Assembly (NCBI RefSeq): GCF_000092245.1
Contig: NC_014166.1
Span: 1,798,001-1,862,000, forward strand
Source of the DNA: Arcobacter nitrofigilis DSM 7299
GTDB lineage: Bacteria > Campylobacterota > Campylobacteria > Campylobacterales > Arcobacteraceae
Direction: 5' to 3'
Length of the DNA stretch: 64,000 bases
Shown here: in pieces, positions 9,038 through 17,360 of the stretch
Layout: the number at the start of each line of letters is the position of its first letter
Numbering within the stretch: the stretch's first letter is position 1
Notes under the pieces: model-generated
Told to the model about the DNA's origin: nothing
Seen by the model: the letters and a program-made list of their open reading frames with translations, nothing else
Database searches by the model: none
Translations under genes and position numbers: made by a program

Positions 9038-9129
9038 TTAAACTTATGAATTATTGCATTGGAAAAATTAAATTTAACTTAATGTTTTGTTTAAAACTGT
9101 ATATTTTTTATACAATTTGAAATAATAAT

Positions 9130-9158
9130 GAGAATTGCTATGTTAATGCTATTTTAGA
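9130..9158. repeat. 11-bp phased direct repeat upstream of the RHH gene
   Basis: The stretch reads as TGTTAAT flanked by GCTA spacers, with related 7-bp boxes at 11-bp steps (GAGAATT, TGTTAAT, TTTTAGA). It shares the 12-mer TGCTATGTTAAT with the soxC-moeA intergenic array. It lies about 145-170 bp upstream of the RHH gene and just beyond the end of the DMT permease gene. Confidence 0.45.
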
Positions 9159-9163
9159 GAGAA

Positions 9164-10045
9164 TTATTTAGATTTTTGTTGAAAAATAAGACCAAAAATT
9201 ATTAATATTAAACCTACTATTGTAGATAGCAAAATTGCTTCTCCTAATATAAAGTGAATAAATACCAAAGATAAAAATGGTGATATGAAAATTAAATTAG
9301 CAATTTGAGAGGTATTTGTAGTACTTTGCATAGCTTTTAACCAAAATAAAAATGTAATTCCCATTTCAAATAACCCCACATAAACTGCACCTAATAAACC
9401 TGGAAGATTAGGTAATTCTAAAGGCTGAGTAAAAATAAAATAAATAATTATCATAGGAAAAGAAAACAAAAAATTGCAAAATAAGCTTACAGTAGAATCA
9501 GCTTTAGATTTTGTACTAAATATCCAATACAAAGACCAAAGCACTGTACTTAATAATGCAAGTACCAATCCTTCTTTGTTAGAAAAGGTTAAACTAAAAG
9601 GTGCACCTTTTGTAGCAATTATTAGAACCCCAAAATAACAAATTATTCCAGCAATAATGTCATAAAACCTTAATTTATGTTTTAAAAAAGGAACAGATAA
9701 CAAAGATAACATCAGTGCCCATGTATAATTTATTGATTGTGCTTCTTGTGCAGGTAATAAATCATATGCTTTAAACAAAACTAAATAGTATAAAAAAGGA
9801 TTAATCCCACCTAATACAATTATCAATAAAGAATTATTCTTTATATGAGGAATAACTAAATTTAACTTTTTTTGAATAACTAATACCACAAATAATACAA
9901 TCAAAGAAGTAGTTGAGGCATACAAAACAAGTTCTTCAGGACTAAGGTAAGATAAGGACACTTTAAATGCAGTTGCAACAGTAGACCATAAAAAAACAGA
10001 AATAAGAGCATATTTATATGCTGTAGTTAAATTATTTTTAAACAT
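9164..10045 (-). CDS. EamA/DMT-superfamily permease
   Basis: The 293-residue product has ten predicted membrane helices arranged as two EamA repeats (about residues 10-140 and 155-290). The first begins ALISVFLWSTVATAFK and the second LVLALLSTVLWSLYWIF, the usual pattern of this family. Such proteins export metabolites or take up small molecules across the inner membrane; the substrate is unknown. It stands alone, with 131 bp to the divergent universal stress gene. Confidence 0.85.
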   Translation of the reverse strand: MFKNNLTTAYKYALISVFLWSTVATAFKVSLSYLSPEELVLYASTTSLIVLFVVLVIQKKLNLVIPHIKNNSLLIIVLGGINPFLYYLVLFKAYDLLPAQEAQSINYTWALMLSLLSVPFLKHKLRFYDIIAGIICYFGVLIIATKGAPFSLTFSNKEGLVLALLSTVLWSLYWIFSTKSKADSTVSLFCNFLFSFPMIIIYFIFTQPLELPNLPGLLGAVYVGLFEMGITFLFWLKAMQSTTNTSQIANLIFISPFLSLVFIHFILGEAILLSTIVGLILIIFGLIFQQKSK

Positions 10046-10176
10046 TTACAAATTCTATCATTTATTAATCAATTTTATCTTTAATATGAAAAGAATTTTA
10101 ATCAAATTAAATCTCATACTTTTAATTTTAATGTATTTGTGTTAGAATCTATATGTAAGAATATAAAAAAGGAAAT

Positions 10177-11028
10177 ATGATGGAATATAAAAGAATTTTT
10201 TTCCCTCTTGGGGGAGGTGGAGAACTTAGATCTAGAATTCATGGTGCACTATTAATAGGAAAACACTTTAATGCACACTTGGAGATATTTAAATCTCAAG
10301 CAAGACCAAGTCAAATAATGAAGTTTGATAATAGTTTGCCTGATACTGTATTAAAAGAGCTTAATGCTATGACAAAAGAGAGATTAGAAGAAGAGATAAG
10401 TGAACATGAAACTATTTTTAAAGAAGAAATTAAAAAAATTGGTAATTTAGCTTCATCAAAATCTAAAAATAATACAGCAACAGCTACTATTATTACAGGG
10501 GAAGGATTTAGAAGTAAATTAATAGAAGAAGAGTCAAAATATTGTGATTTAGTAATAGTTTCAACTCCTCACGAAGCTAGAATAACTGCAACATTTGAAA
10601 CAGCTGTTACAAAAAGTGGAAAACCTGCTTTAATGTTTCCAAGAAAAATGAAAAAATTTAGTACTGAAAAGATATTGATTGGATGGAATAATTCACCAGA
10701 AGTAGCAAGAGCAGTATCTGAAGCTATACCACTATTAAAAAATGCAAAAAAAGTACACATAATCTCATCTAAAAAGTATGGGAAAGATTTAAATCAAGTT
10801 TCTAAATTACAAAGCTATTTAGAAGATCATGGTATTAGTACAAGCTTTGAAATTGTAAAAACAACAAAAACACCAGGTCAAGCACTTTTAAAATATGCAA
10901 AAGATGGTAAATTTAATTTAATAGTTGCAGGTGCATTTGGACATCGTGGATTAAAAGAATTAATGTTTGGTGGAACAACTAAATATATGTTAAAAAATAG
11001 TGATATACCAATATTTATGGCACACTAA
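10177..11028 (+). CDS. Universal stress protein with two Usp domains
   Basis: The 283-residue product contains two UspA-like domains. The first (about residues 1-150) begins KRIFFPLGGGGELRSRIHGA and the second (about 163-283) begins EKILIGWNNSPEVARAV. The second ends with the nucleotide-binding glycine loop GAFGHRGLKELMFGGTT. These cytoplasmic proteins respond to starvation or redox stress. AAAGGAAAT precedes the first of two adjacent ATG codons, and a TAGAAT -10-like box lies at 10143-10148. The gene is monocistronic and ends in a hairpin. Confidence 0.85.
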   Translation: MMEYKRIFFPLGGGGELRSRIHGALLIGKHFNAHLEIFKSQARPSQIMKFDNSLPDTVLKELNAMTKERLEEEISEHETIFKEEIKKIGNLASSKSKNNTATATIITGEGFRSKLIEEESKYCDLVIVSTPHEARITATFETAVTKSGKPALMFPRKMKKFSTEKILIGWNNSPEVARAVSEAIPLLKNAKKVHIISSKKYGKDLNQVSKLQSYLEDHGISTSFEIVKTTKTPGQALLKYAKDGKFNLIVAGAFGHRGLKELMFGGTTKYMLKNSDIPIFMAH

Positions 11029-11055
11029 TAAAGAAGGTTTTTACCCCTTCTTTAT
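11028..11055. terminator. Convergent bidirectional terminator
   Basis: ATAAAGAAGG and CCTTCTTTAT form a perfect 10-bp stem around an 8-nt loop between the stress gene and the convergent HD-like gene. The A/T-rich arm ends supply U-tracts in either direction. Confidence 0.7.
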
Positions 11056-12212
11056 AAAACTTTCTCTAAATCTTCAATAATAGACAAATCATAACTATCA
11101 TCTTTTTGTGCACTATCTTTTAATATTTTTATTGCTTCAGCTTTATTATATGCTTTTCTATAACTTTTAGTAGAACTTAGTGCAGAAAAACTATTAACTA
11201 CAGCTAGAAGCCTATCTTTTAGGCTTAAATCCTTCCCTTTTAAACAAAAAGGATAACCTTTACCATTTGGTTTTTCTTGAACCTTAGAAGCCCAAGAAGA
11301 TATATCATCAAAGCCCATAATATTTGATAAAACTTTTTTTGTATAGTATGGATATGATTTTATCTCTTCGTATTCCCAAGTTTCTAACTTTGTCTTTTTA
11401 TTAATAATTGAAGAAGGTATACATGATTTCCCAATATTACATAAAGAAGCAGCAATAAGTAATGTAAACTTGTCTTTGTGTTCAAAATTATAAAAATCCA
11501 TTATTTTTTCTAAATTAACTAATAACTTAGAATCTACATTATTTATCAAATATAAAGAAGATGTAATTTGAAATAATTTTTCAAAGGCTAAAGTAATTGT
11601 AAAATCATGTAAACTACCAAATATAAAATACAGTATTTCAGTTTCATTTTGTAGATCAAGCCAAAAACTAGTTTTTTGAGATACCTTTAAAAATATATCT
11701 GCCAAGTTATCAGAAAAAAGTTCATTTTTACTATTTTCTATGAAAGATATAACATTAGTTCTATCTTTTACTGTAATAGTTGAGAGATTAAATCTATTTT
11801 CAATAGCAATTGAAATAGATAAAAGTTGAGAAAATAATGGTATTTCCTCAGCTTTTAAACCAAAAAATCCACTTCCATCATAATATTCATTTTGGTATTT
11901 TAAAATATCTTTTTTACTTCCATCTAAAAAAGGTAAAGTACTTACAATATCATTAGAAGATTCACAATACTCTTTTGATATTTGTGAAGTGTTCATTAAT
12001 CCAACTGAATGAACTAAAGAAAAAGAGCACAAGTCACTCATCTCTTGAGGACTAAGCTGTAACTCTTTTCCTATATTTAGAGCAATATATGTAACTCTTT
12101 TTGAATAATTTAGACTACTTGAACATTTATCTTTTCTCAAATAATCAAGACTAAAAGATAATGCCAATAAAAAATTATTTAGATTAAAGTTGAGCTCTTT
12201 CTTTTTGTCCAT
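11052..12212 (-). CDS. Tandem degenerate HD-GYP domain protein
   Basis: The 386-residue product looks like two HD-GYP modules in a row. The first (about residues 35-180) keeps HSVG at 68-71 and YDGSGFFGL at 111-119. The second (about 205-386) keeps IPSSII, NGKGYPF at 316-322, and LKDRLLAVVNSFSALSS. The metal-binding HD pair is replaced by His-Ser in the first module and Cys-Asn (258-259) in the second, so cyclic-di-GMP hydrolysis is unlikely. It is probably a binding or signalling adaptor. Its ATG overlaps the hydrolase stop codon (TAATG), and it is the last gene of the sox-linked accessory operon. Confidence 0.7.
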   Translation of the reverse strand: MDKKKELNFNLNNFLLALSFSLDYLRKDKCSSSLNYSKRVTYIALNIGKELQLSPQEMSDLCSFSLVHSVGLMNTSQISKEYCESSNDIVSTLPFLDGSKKDILKYQNEYYDGSGFFGLKAEEIPLFSQLLSISIAIENRFNLSTITVKDRTNVISFIENSKNELFSDNLADIFLKVSQKTSFWLDLQNETEILYFIFGSLHDFTITLAFEKLFQITSSLYLINNVDSKLLVNLEKIMDFYNFEHKDKFTLLIAASLCNIGKSCIPSSIINKKTKLETWEYEEIKSYPYYTKKVLSNIMGFDDISSWASKVQEKPNGKGYPFCLKGKDLSLKDRLLAVVNSFSALSSTKSYRKAYNKAEAIKILKDSAQKDDSYDLSIIEDLEKVL

Positions 12213-13000
12213 TATTCCTCTTCAAGAAGTTTTGTAATAGCTTCCAATGAAGTGTCTGTCATATCTAAATCCAAATGTACACCATTTTTCACTTCTATTA
12301 TTTTAGCATCCAGGCCTTTTTCTATAGCTAATTTGTAAAAATTTTTTGTAACTTCAGGAGGTGATATTTTATCATTTTCACCATAAATTAATAAAAATTT
12401 AGTTTTTTTACTAACTTTATTAAGAACATCTACTATAGATATTAAACCAGTTGATTTATCACTTTCATGGATATCATATCTACCACCAACTAAAACTGCA
12501 TTATTTATCAAATTTGGTTCAACACCTGTTAGCGTTGCTCCCATCATTGCCCCTGCACTATGCCCAATATATGTTACAACTTTAGCTTCAAATCTATCTT
12601 TTAATTCACTTATTAACTCACCCAAAAAATTTATGTATTCTTCTTTTGCAGCTAAATTCTTAACCCCTTCATGGGCTAAAGCTGTAAAATTATTTGTAGA
12701 AGAGTCTGAATACCCAGGAAGAGCAACAGCAACTGTTGTAATATCTGTATTTAAAGTAAGAGTTTCAGCAAAAGTAGAATATCTTCCTAAAGTATTTGTA
12801 CCATCTGGCCAAGTACCATGAACAATTATATTTAAATAACCACCCCTATCACCTTTACTTTTAAAATAATGAATACATTCGCCTCCTGCAAATATATAAT
12901 TATCACCCTTTTCTAAACACTCTTCATGACTTACTTTTTGTGCATGTAAATTTAAAGCTAAAAAAATTAAACTGATATATAAAAAAATTTTCCCATTCAT
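12212..13000 (-). CDS. Secreted alpha/beta hydrolase
   Basis: The 262-residue product has an N-terminal signal peptide (MNGKIFLYISLIFLALNLHA) and an alpha/beta hydrolase fold. The oxyanion region is NIIVHGTWPDG, the nucleophile elbow is GHSAG with Ser148, and Asp210 (GENDKISP) and His242 (NGVHLDL) complete a plausible triad. It would hydrolyse an ester, thioester or peptide-like bond in the periplasm; the substrate is unknown. It lies 21 bp after the DsrE-like gene. Two or three Cys residues in the first 45 residues could form a disulfide. Confidence 0.75.
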   Translation of the reverse strand: MNGKIFLYISLIFLALNLHAQKVSHEECLEKGDNYIFAGGECIHYFKSKGDRGGYLNIIVHGTWPDGTNTLGRYSTFAETLTLNTDITTVAVALPGYSDSSTNNFTALAHEGVKNLAAKEEYINFLGELISELKDRFEAKVVTYIGHSAGAMMGATLTGVEPNLINNAVLVGGRYDIHESDKSTGLISIVDVLNKVSKKTKFLLIYGENDKISPPEVTKNFYKLAIEKGLDAKIIEVKNGVHLDLDMTDTSLEAITKLLEEE

Positions 13001-13021
13001 GATTCAATCCTTTCTAAATAT

Positions 13022-13459
13022 TTAATAGGCTAAAACCCCAATATAACCCTTAACTTGTCTTTCAATTAATTCTACTATTCCTGCTTGTACATAAGTAACA
13101 CCATCTATAAAATCATTCTTAGTCCAATGCATAGTTTCCATAGTATTTTTACATCCAATAAATTCAACATCATACTCCATCAAAGAAGCGATTCTTGCTA
13201 ATGTCTTTTTATCGTAATCTTTTTTTATTGCTCTCATACCACTGCCATAAGTTACAACTACTACTTTTAAAGTATCACTTGGATACTCCTTTAATATATT
13301 GTATATAGAACTTAAAGTATGATTTACTCTTTTTACATCTGAATAAAATAATTGAAATACTACTTTTCTTGGATTATTAAATGTTGGTTGAGGATCACTA
13401 AAAGTTGAACTAGAAAAACCCAAAACAGATAATAATACTACTAATATAAAACTTTTCAT
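13022..13459 (-). CDS. Periplasmic DsrE-family protein
   Basis: The 145-residue product has a signal peptide (MKSFILVVLLSVLGFSSS) followed by a DsrE/DsrF-like alpha/beta domain. The core strands are KVVFQLFYSD and TLKVVVVTYGSGMRA, and Cys103 sits in VEFIGCKNTM at the position where sulfur-carrying DsrE proteins have their reactive Cys. Such proteins bind or relay sulfane sulfur. Position in a sox-linked operon supports a sulfur-handling role, but catalysis is not shown. Confidence 0.75.
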   Translation of the reverse strand: MKSFILVVLLSVLGFSSSTFSDPQPTFNNPRKVVFQLFYSDVKRVNHTLSSIYNILKEYPSDTLKVVVVTYGSGMRAIKKDYDKKTLARIASLMEYDVEFIGCKNTMETMHWTKNDFIDGVTYVQAGIVELIERQVKGYIGVLAY

Positions 13460-13467
13460 ACTACTCC

Positions 13468-13911
13468 TTAAATATATACATCAAAATCTACTTCAATTGT
13501 ACCATTTTTTAATATTTTACAATACAATCCCCTACAATCTTTTACAATTTTTGGTAATCGTTTGTGAAAAATACTCAAATGATCACACATAGTACATTTT
13601 TGCATTATTTGTATTTGACACTCCCCTATTTGCAAAACTGTACCTATGGGTAAAGTATGTGGATTAAAATCAAAAATGACATTTTCTCCTAAACTACCAA
13701 ACTCCAAATTAATATTATTTTGCAATGATACTTCATAACTATTTACTCCTAAAACCATAACAGTTTTATCTAAGTCTTTTTGTGCAAACTTATCATTTTT
13801 TATTCCAAAATCTTTTATAAGATTTAAAATCTCTACTTTTGGTCTAGGACTACTACTTTTTGATTCCTTAGTTGCACTAAAAGTACCAATTACTTTTCCT
13901 AATTTTTTCAT
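13468..13911 (-). CDS. MOSC-domain protein
   Basis: The 147-residue product resembles a free-standing MOSC domain. GIKNDKFAQKDLDKTVMVLG and the conserved GSLGENVIFDF and LPIGTVLQIGECQIQI segments follow in family order. Cys residues occur in QKCTMCDH and DCRGLYC; in MOSC proteins one such Cys is thought to bind sulfur or a molybdenum-cofactor group. The start overlaps the upstream thioredoxin-like stop by 4 bp (ATGA). Context suggests sulfur transfer or molybdenum-cofactor sulfuration, perhaps linked to SoxC. Confidence 0.75.
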   Translation of the reverse strand: MKKLGKVIGTFSATKESKSSSPRPKVEILNLIKDFGIKNDKFAQKDLDKTVMVLGVNSYEVSLQNNINLEFGSLGENVIFDFNPHTLPIGTVLQIGECQIQIMQKCTMCDHLSIFHKRLPKIVKDCRGLYCKILKNGTIEVDFDVYI

Positions 13912-14315
13912 TTTTTAATATTCTCATTCAAAATAAATAAAAAATCTTTTTTTGTCCAAGCACCTAAATATCTGTTTAATATTTTTTTATTCTTTGAAAT
14001 AAAATAAAAAGTAGGAGTCATCCCTTGAAAATTTTTACTTAACTCAAATGGTAAAAAATCATGGTCAATATTAACTTCTAAAAATATAAAGTTTTTATTT
14101 ATTATATTTTCAACATCTACCTTTGGAAAAACTTTTTCCCTCATTATTTTACAATAAGGGCAATTGTCTCTTGAGACAAATACAAGTATCTTTTTGTCTA
14201 ATTTTTTTGCTTCTTTTAAAATCTTATTTTCATCATAATTATTTTTGGATATATTGTCTGCTAATAAATTTGAAGTGAATAAAAAAATAAAAAATATCAA
14301 AAGTCTAAGTATCAT
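13908..14315 (-). CDS. Periplasmic thioredoxin-like protein (SoxW-like)
   Basis: The 135-residue product has a signal sequence (MILRLLIFFIFLFTSNLLA) and a thioredoxin fold with the redox pair CPYC near residue 53, a following MREKVFP, and the cis-proline segment GMTPTF. It resembles the thioredoxins found in sox loci that keep SoxY or related cysteines reduced. It is the first gene of a five-gene accessory operon beyond the hairpins that follow soxB. Confidence 0.8.
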   Translation of the reverse strand: MILRLLIFFIFLFTSNLLADNISKNNYDENKILKEAKKLDKKILVFVSRDNCPYCKIMREKVFPKVDVENIINKNFIFLEVNIDHDFLPFELSKNFQGMTPTFYFISKNKKILNRYLGAWTKKDFLFILNENIKK

Positions 14316-14334
14316 TGAACTTCCTAATTTCTTA

Positions 14335-14397
14335 ATTTAAAATAGAGTTCAATAACTCTATTTTAAATTGAGAAAAGTACAGTTAAACTGTACTTTT
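14335..14397 (-). terminator. Two tandem hairpins between soxB and the accessory operon
   Basis: The first hairpin read from soxB is 14373-14397, with an 11-bp stem (AAAAGTACAGT with ACTGTACTTTT) and a 3-nt loop. The second is 14335-14368, with a perfect 15-bp stem and a 4-nt CAAT loop. They fill the 89-bp gap after soxB. They could end most sox transcripts or set a processing point that lowers expression of the downstream genes. Confidence 0.7.
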
Positions 14398-14404
14398 TCA
14401 ACTT

Positions 14405-16174
14405 TTACGAAACAATCCCAGGATTGCCTTTTATTCCTATGATATCAGGAGTATCAATTTTTAAATTTTTAACATGTTTTACACTTTTTAAATATGTTTC
14501 AACTGTCTCCCATACTGGTTCACCTGGTGATTTAGCACCAACAGTTGACCAACCAGCAACTTGATACTCTTTTTTTGCTTGAAGTTTTTGCCCATTTCTT
14601 GTAAGTGTAATATCTGAAATTCTATTTCCCATACTAGCAGTAGGATTAATTTTATAAGAAATCCCACCTGTTCTTACCATATCTCCACCTTGTTGATAAA
14701 ATGGATCTGGATTAAATAAGTTATCAGCAACATCTTCTAAAATAGCTTTGATATCTTTTCCTGTTATTCCTCTTCTATAAGTTTCAGGATAAGTCATAGC
14801 CGTTTGTGTAGCTAAGTCATCAAAAGTAATTGCTTGACCAGGCATAACTGATGTTCCCCATCTAAATCCAGGAGATAAAGCAATTTCTGCATCTTTTACA
14901 TCAACTAAAGCATCACAAATAATTTGATCCCAAGAACCATTAAAATTTCCTCTTCTAAACAGAGTTTCATCAGTAGTTGCAATTTCTCTTGTTAATTCCT
15001 TTTTAAAGGGAGCTCTTACATCTTCGATATATTTTTTCATCTCTTTATCTTCAGGAATCAAATCAGAAAAAATAGGTAATAAAGTAAATTTGAAATCTTT
15101 TACTTTACCATTTTGAATGTCTAAATCTAAAACATTTAAGAATTTACCATTACTTCCTGCATTACAAACATAAGTTGTACCCTCTTTATTTTTAACAGGA
15201 ACAGCTTCAGGAACACCATCATGAGTATGTCCACCCATAATAAAGTCAATTCCTGTACAAACTTGTGCCATCTTTTTATCTGTATCATAACCATTATGAG
15301 ACAATACAATTACTGCATCTGGTTTTTCACTCTCTCTTATTTCATTAACTAACTCTTGCATTCCATCTTTATTAATTGAAAAAGTCCAATCAGGAATAAA
15401 TCTTTGAGGATTTGCAATTGTTGTATAAGGGAAAGCTTGTCCAATAATAGCAACTCTTGAACCACTAATCTCTTTGATTGTATATGGTTTAAAAGCATAA
15501 CCTTTATCTTCATCATAAGCTTCTGCAGTTCCATTAAATAAAGCATCTTCTTTTACTTTTACATTTTGAGCAAGAAACTCTGCATTTAGAAGTTTTACAT
15601 TTTCTAATACTTCTTTAGCTGTATAAGTAAACTCCCAATGTCCAACAGCAATATCAACACCAAGTAAATTCATAGCACCAACCATGTCTTTACCTCTTGT
15701 TTGTAAAGCTGTCCATGAACCTTGCCAAGTATCACCTCCATCTAATAAAAGAGTCTTATCAGCTCCAAAACTATTTTTCAAGAAGTCAACAACAGTTTTC
15801 ATTTGAGCAAAACCACCTGTTCTTCCCATAGCTTTTGCATTTTTTTCAAAATTAACACATGAATAAGCATATTCTAATCTTGGATTATCTTTTATTCCAT
15901 AATAATCTAAAAATTTTTCACCTACTATATGTGGTGGTTTACCTAGATTATCAAAAAAACCAAGGTTAACACTTGGCTCTCTAAAATAAACAGGTACTAA
16001 TTGTGCATGACAATCTGTCAAATGAAGAAGTCTAGTATTACCAAATGGTTTTAACTTGTAATAGTCTTCCAATTTATTTGTATTTGTCATTCTTGTATGA
16101 GAATTAGCAAATACTGGAGCAGCACCTAATACTGCCATCATATAAACAAATTCTCTTCTGCTAAGTTTACTCAT
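14405..16174 (-). CDS. soxB: Thiosulfohydrolase SoxB
   Basis: SoxB releases sulfate from SoxY-bound cysteine S-sulfonate in the periplasm using a dinuclear manganese site. The 589-residue product starts with a twin-arginine signal (SRREFVYMM). It shows the metallophosphatase motifs HLTDCHAQ (Asp54, His56), LLDGGDTW, VGHWEFT, LSHNGYDTD and GGHTHDG, and then a 5'-nucleotidase-type C-terminal domain. It ends the core sox run, 23 bp after the rhodanese gene. Confidence 0.95.
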   Translation of the reverse strand: MSKLSRREFVYMMAVLGAAPVFANSHTRMTNTNKLEDYYKLKPFGNTRLLHLTDCHAQLVPVYFREPSVNLGFFDNLGKPPHIVGEKFLDYYGIKDNPRLEYAYSCVNFEKNAKAMGRTGGFAQMKTVVDFLKNSFGADKTLLLDGGDTWQGSWTALQTRGKDMVGAMNLLGVDIAVGHWEFTYTAKEVLENVKLLNAEFLAQNVKVKEDALFNGTAEAYDEDKGYAFKPYTIKEISGSRVAIIGQAFPYTTIANPQRFIPDWTFSINKDGMQELVNEIRESEKPDAVIVLSHNGYDTDKKMAQVCTGIDFIMGGHTHDGVPEAVPVKNKEGTTYVCNAGSNGKFLNVLDLDIQNGKVKDFKFTLLPIFSDLIPEDKEMKKYIEDVRAPFKKELTREIATTDETLFRRGNFNGSWDQIICDALVDVKDAEIALSPGFRWGTSVMPGQAITFDDLATQTAMTYPETYRRGITGKDIKAILEDVADNLFNPDPFYQQGGDMVRTGGISYKINPTASMGNRISDITLTRNGQKLQAKKEYQVAGWSTVGAKSPGEPVWETVETYLKSVKHVKNLKIDTPDIIGIKGNPGIVS

Positions 16175-16197
16175 ATAACTAACCTTTTATATATTTA

Positions 16198-16839
16198 TTA
16201 TTTACCATCACCAATTACAGTAAATCCTAAAGAAGTCCATGCTTGCATCCCACCTCTATAGTATTTAATTTTTGAAGCTGGATATCCCATTTTTAATAAT
16301 GAGAATTTTGCATTTTTCACCATTGCTGGAGTTTGTCCACACCAATATCCATTACAATATAAAGCTAAAGTTTTTGCCTTAGAAAAATCAAGTGTTCCAT
16401 CATCTTTTTGAACAACACCCATCTCATCTTCCATCATCTCTATTGCAGTATCTTTTTCATCAAAATTTGTATATGGAACATTTATAGCTCCAGGTACTCT
16501 TAATCTTACAAACCAACCTGGCGTTCGTGTATCAATTATTGCAATACTTTTATCAGATTGTGCTTTTTTCATATAATCAATAAATTCTAGCTCTCCCAAT
16601 GTTTCTACACCTTCTGATAAAATCATTGGTTGGGGCACCCCATTATCTGTTCTATTATAAAGTGGTGTAATTTTATTTCCAGCAGTTTGATTTCTCATTA
16701 AAGTAAATTTTTCACCATTTAAATTCATTTCAATAGATTTAACACCTTTTGAAATAGGAACAATCTTTTCCGCAAATACCGAACTTATACACATAGTTGA
16801 AACTAGTGTAGCTATAGTTATTTTTTTTAAAATTGTCAT
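16198..16839 (-). CDS. Periplasmic rhodanese-domain protein
   Basis: The 213-residue product has a signal peptide (to about VFA23). A C-terminal rhodanese domain (about residues 80-210) includes the strand IAIIDTRTPGWF, the segment VPGAINVPYTNF and an active loop starting at Cys162 (YCNGYWCGQ), with a second Cys at 167. It would carry or transfer sulfane sulfur. Its location between soxA and soxB suggests a role in Sox sulfur flow, for example trimming the SoxY-bound chain. This is inference. Confidence 0.85.
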   Translation of the reverse strand: MTILKKITIATLVSTMCISSVFAEKIVPISKGVKSIEMNLNGEKFTLMRNQTAGNKITPLYNRTDNGVPQPMILSEGVETLGELEFIDYMKKAQSDKSIAIIDTRTPGWFVRLRVPGAINVPYTNFDEKDTAIEMMEDEMGVVQKDDGTLDFSKAKTLALYCNGYWCGQTPAMVKNAKFSLLKMGYPASKIKYYRGGMQAWTSLGFTVIGDGK

Positions 16840-16879
16840 ACTACAGTCCTTTGTTATTATTTAAATGAGAATATTAAAA

Positions 16880-16902
16880 AAAGTCAAGAAAAACTTGACT
16901 TT
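16880..16902 (-). terminator. Intrinsic terminator-like hairpin inside the sox operon
   Basis: On the minus strand AAAGTCAAG pairs with CTTGACTTT (9 bp, 5-nt loop) and is followed by a short U-tract. It lies between the lipoprotein gene and the rhodanese-soxB pair, so it may attenuate transcription into soxB. Confidence 0.65.
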
Positions 16903-16916
16903 AATTTATTTGAGAA

Positions 16917-17348
16917 TTAATATTTAAGTCCATCACCTGGAACTGCATCTCTCCAAGTTGATTTAGCTTCAACTGAATCCATCAAAGGAACAATTGCAAA
17001 TCTACAAGCTCTCTCTGCTGCAAAATTTGTATCTAATTTAGTTTTAGAAGGTTTTCCTTTGAAATCTTTAGGATTAACTTCTTTTGCACCTGTTTTAATT
17101 GCATCTTGAACTGAAGCAATTAAAGCACTATTATTAACATCTAACCTTCTAAATTCTAAACCATTTGCTTGAGCAATAGGATTATAAGTAGCAGCTGTTT
17201 TAATAACACTTTCTATTCCACTTTTTTCAACACTACAAACTGTATTTAAATCTAATTTTGTAGCTGTTGCAATACTTGGTTGAGATGTACATCCACCTAA
17301 TATTGCAGTAATACTTACTGTTGCAATCAATGTTGTTAATTTTTTCAT
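16917..17348 (-). CDS. Sox-linked lipoprotein of unknown function
   Basis: The 143-residue product has a lipobox signal (AILGGC, lipidated Cys20). Two further Cys residues, in TVCSVEK and ERACRFA, could form a disulfide. The C-terminus ends WRDAVPGDGLKY. I recognise no family with certainty. It lies 12 bp after soxA and before the rhodanese gene, so it probably anchors or assists a periplasmic Sox component. It is not the short SoxXA-binding protein (SoxK type) by length, though a similar role is possible. Confidence 0.65.
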   Translation of the reverse strand: MKKLTTLIATVSITAILGGCTSQPSIATATKLDLNTVCSVEKSGIESVIKTAATYNPIAQANGLEFRRLDVNNSALIASVQDAIKTGAKEVNPKDFKGKPSKTKLDTNFAAERACRFAIVPLMDSVEAKSTWRDAVPGDGLKY

Positions 17349-17360
17349 AGTAATTACCTC

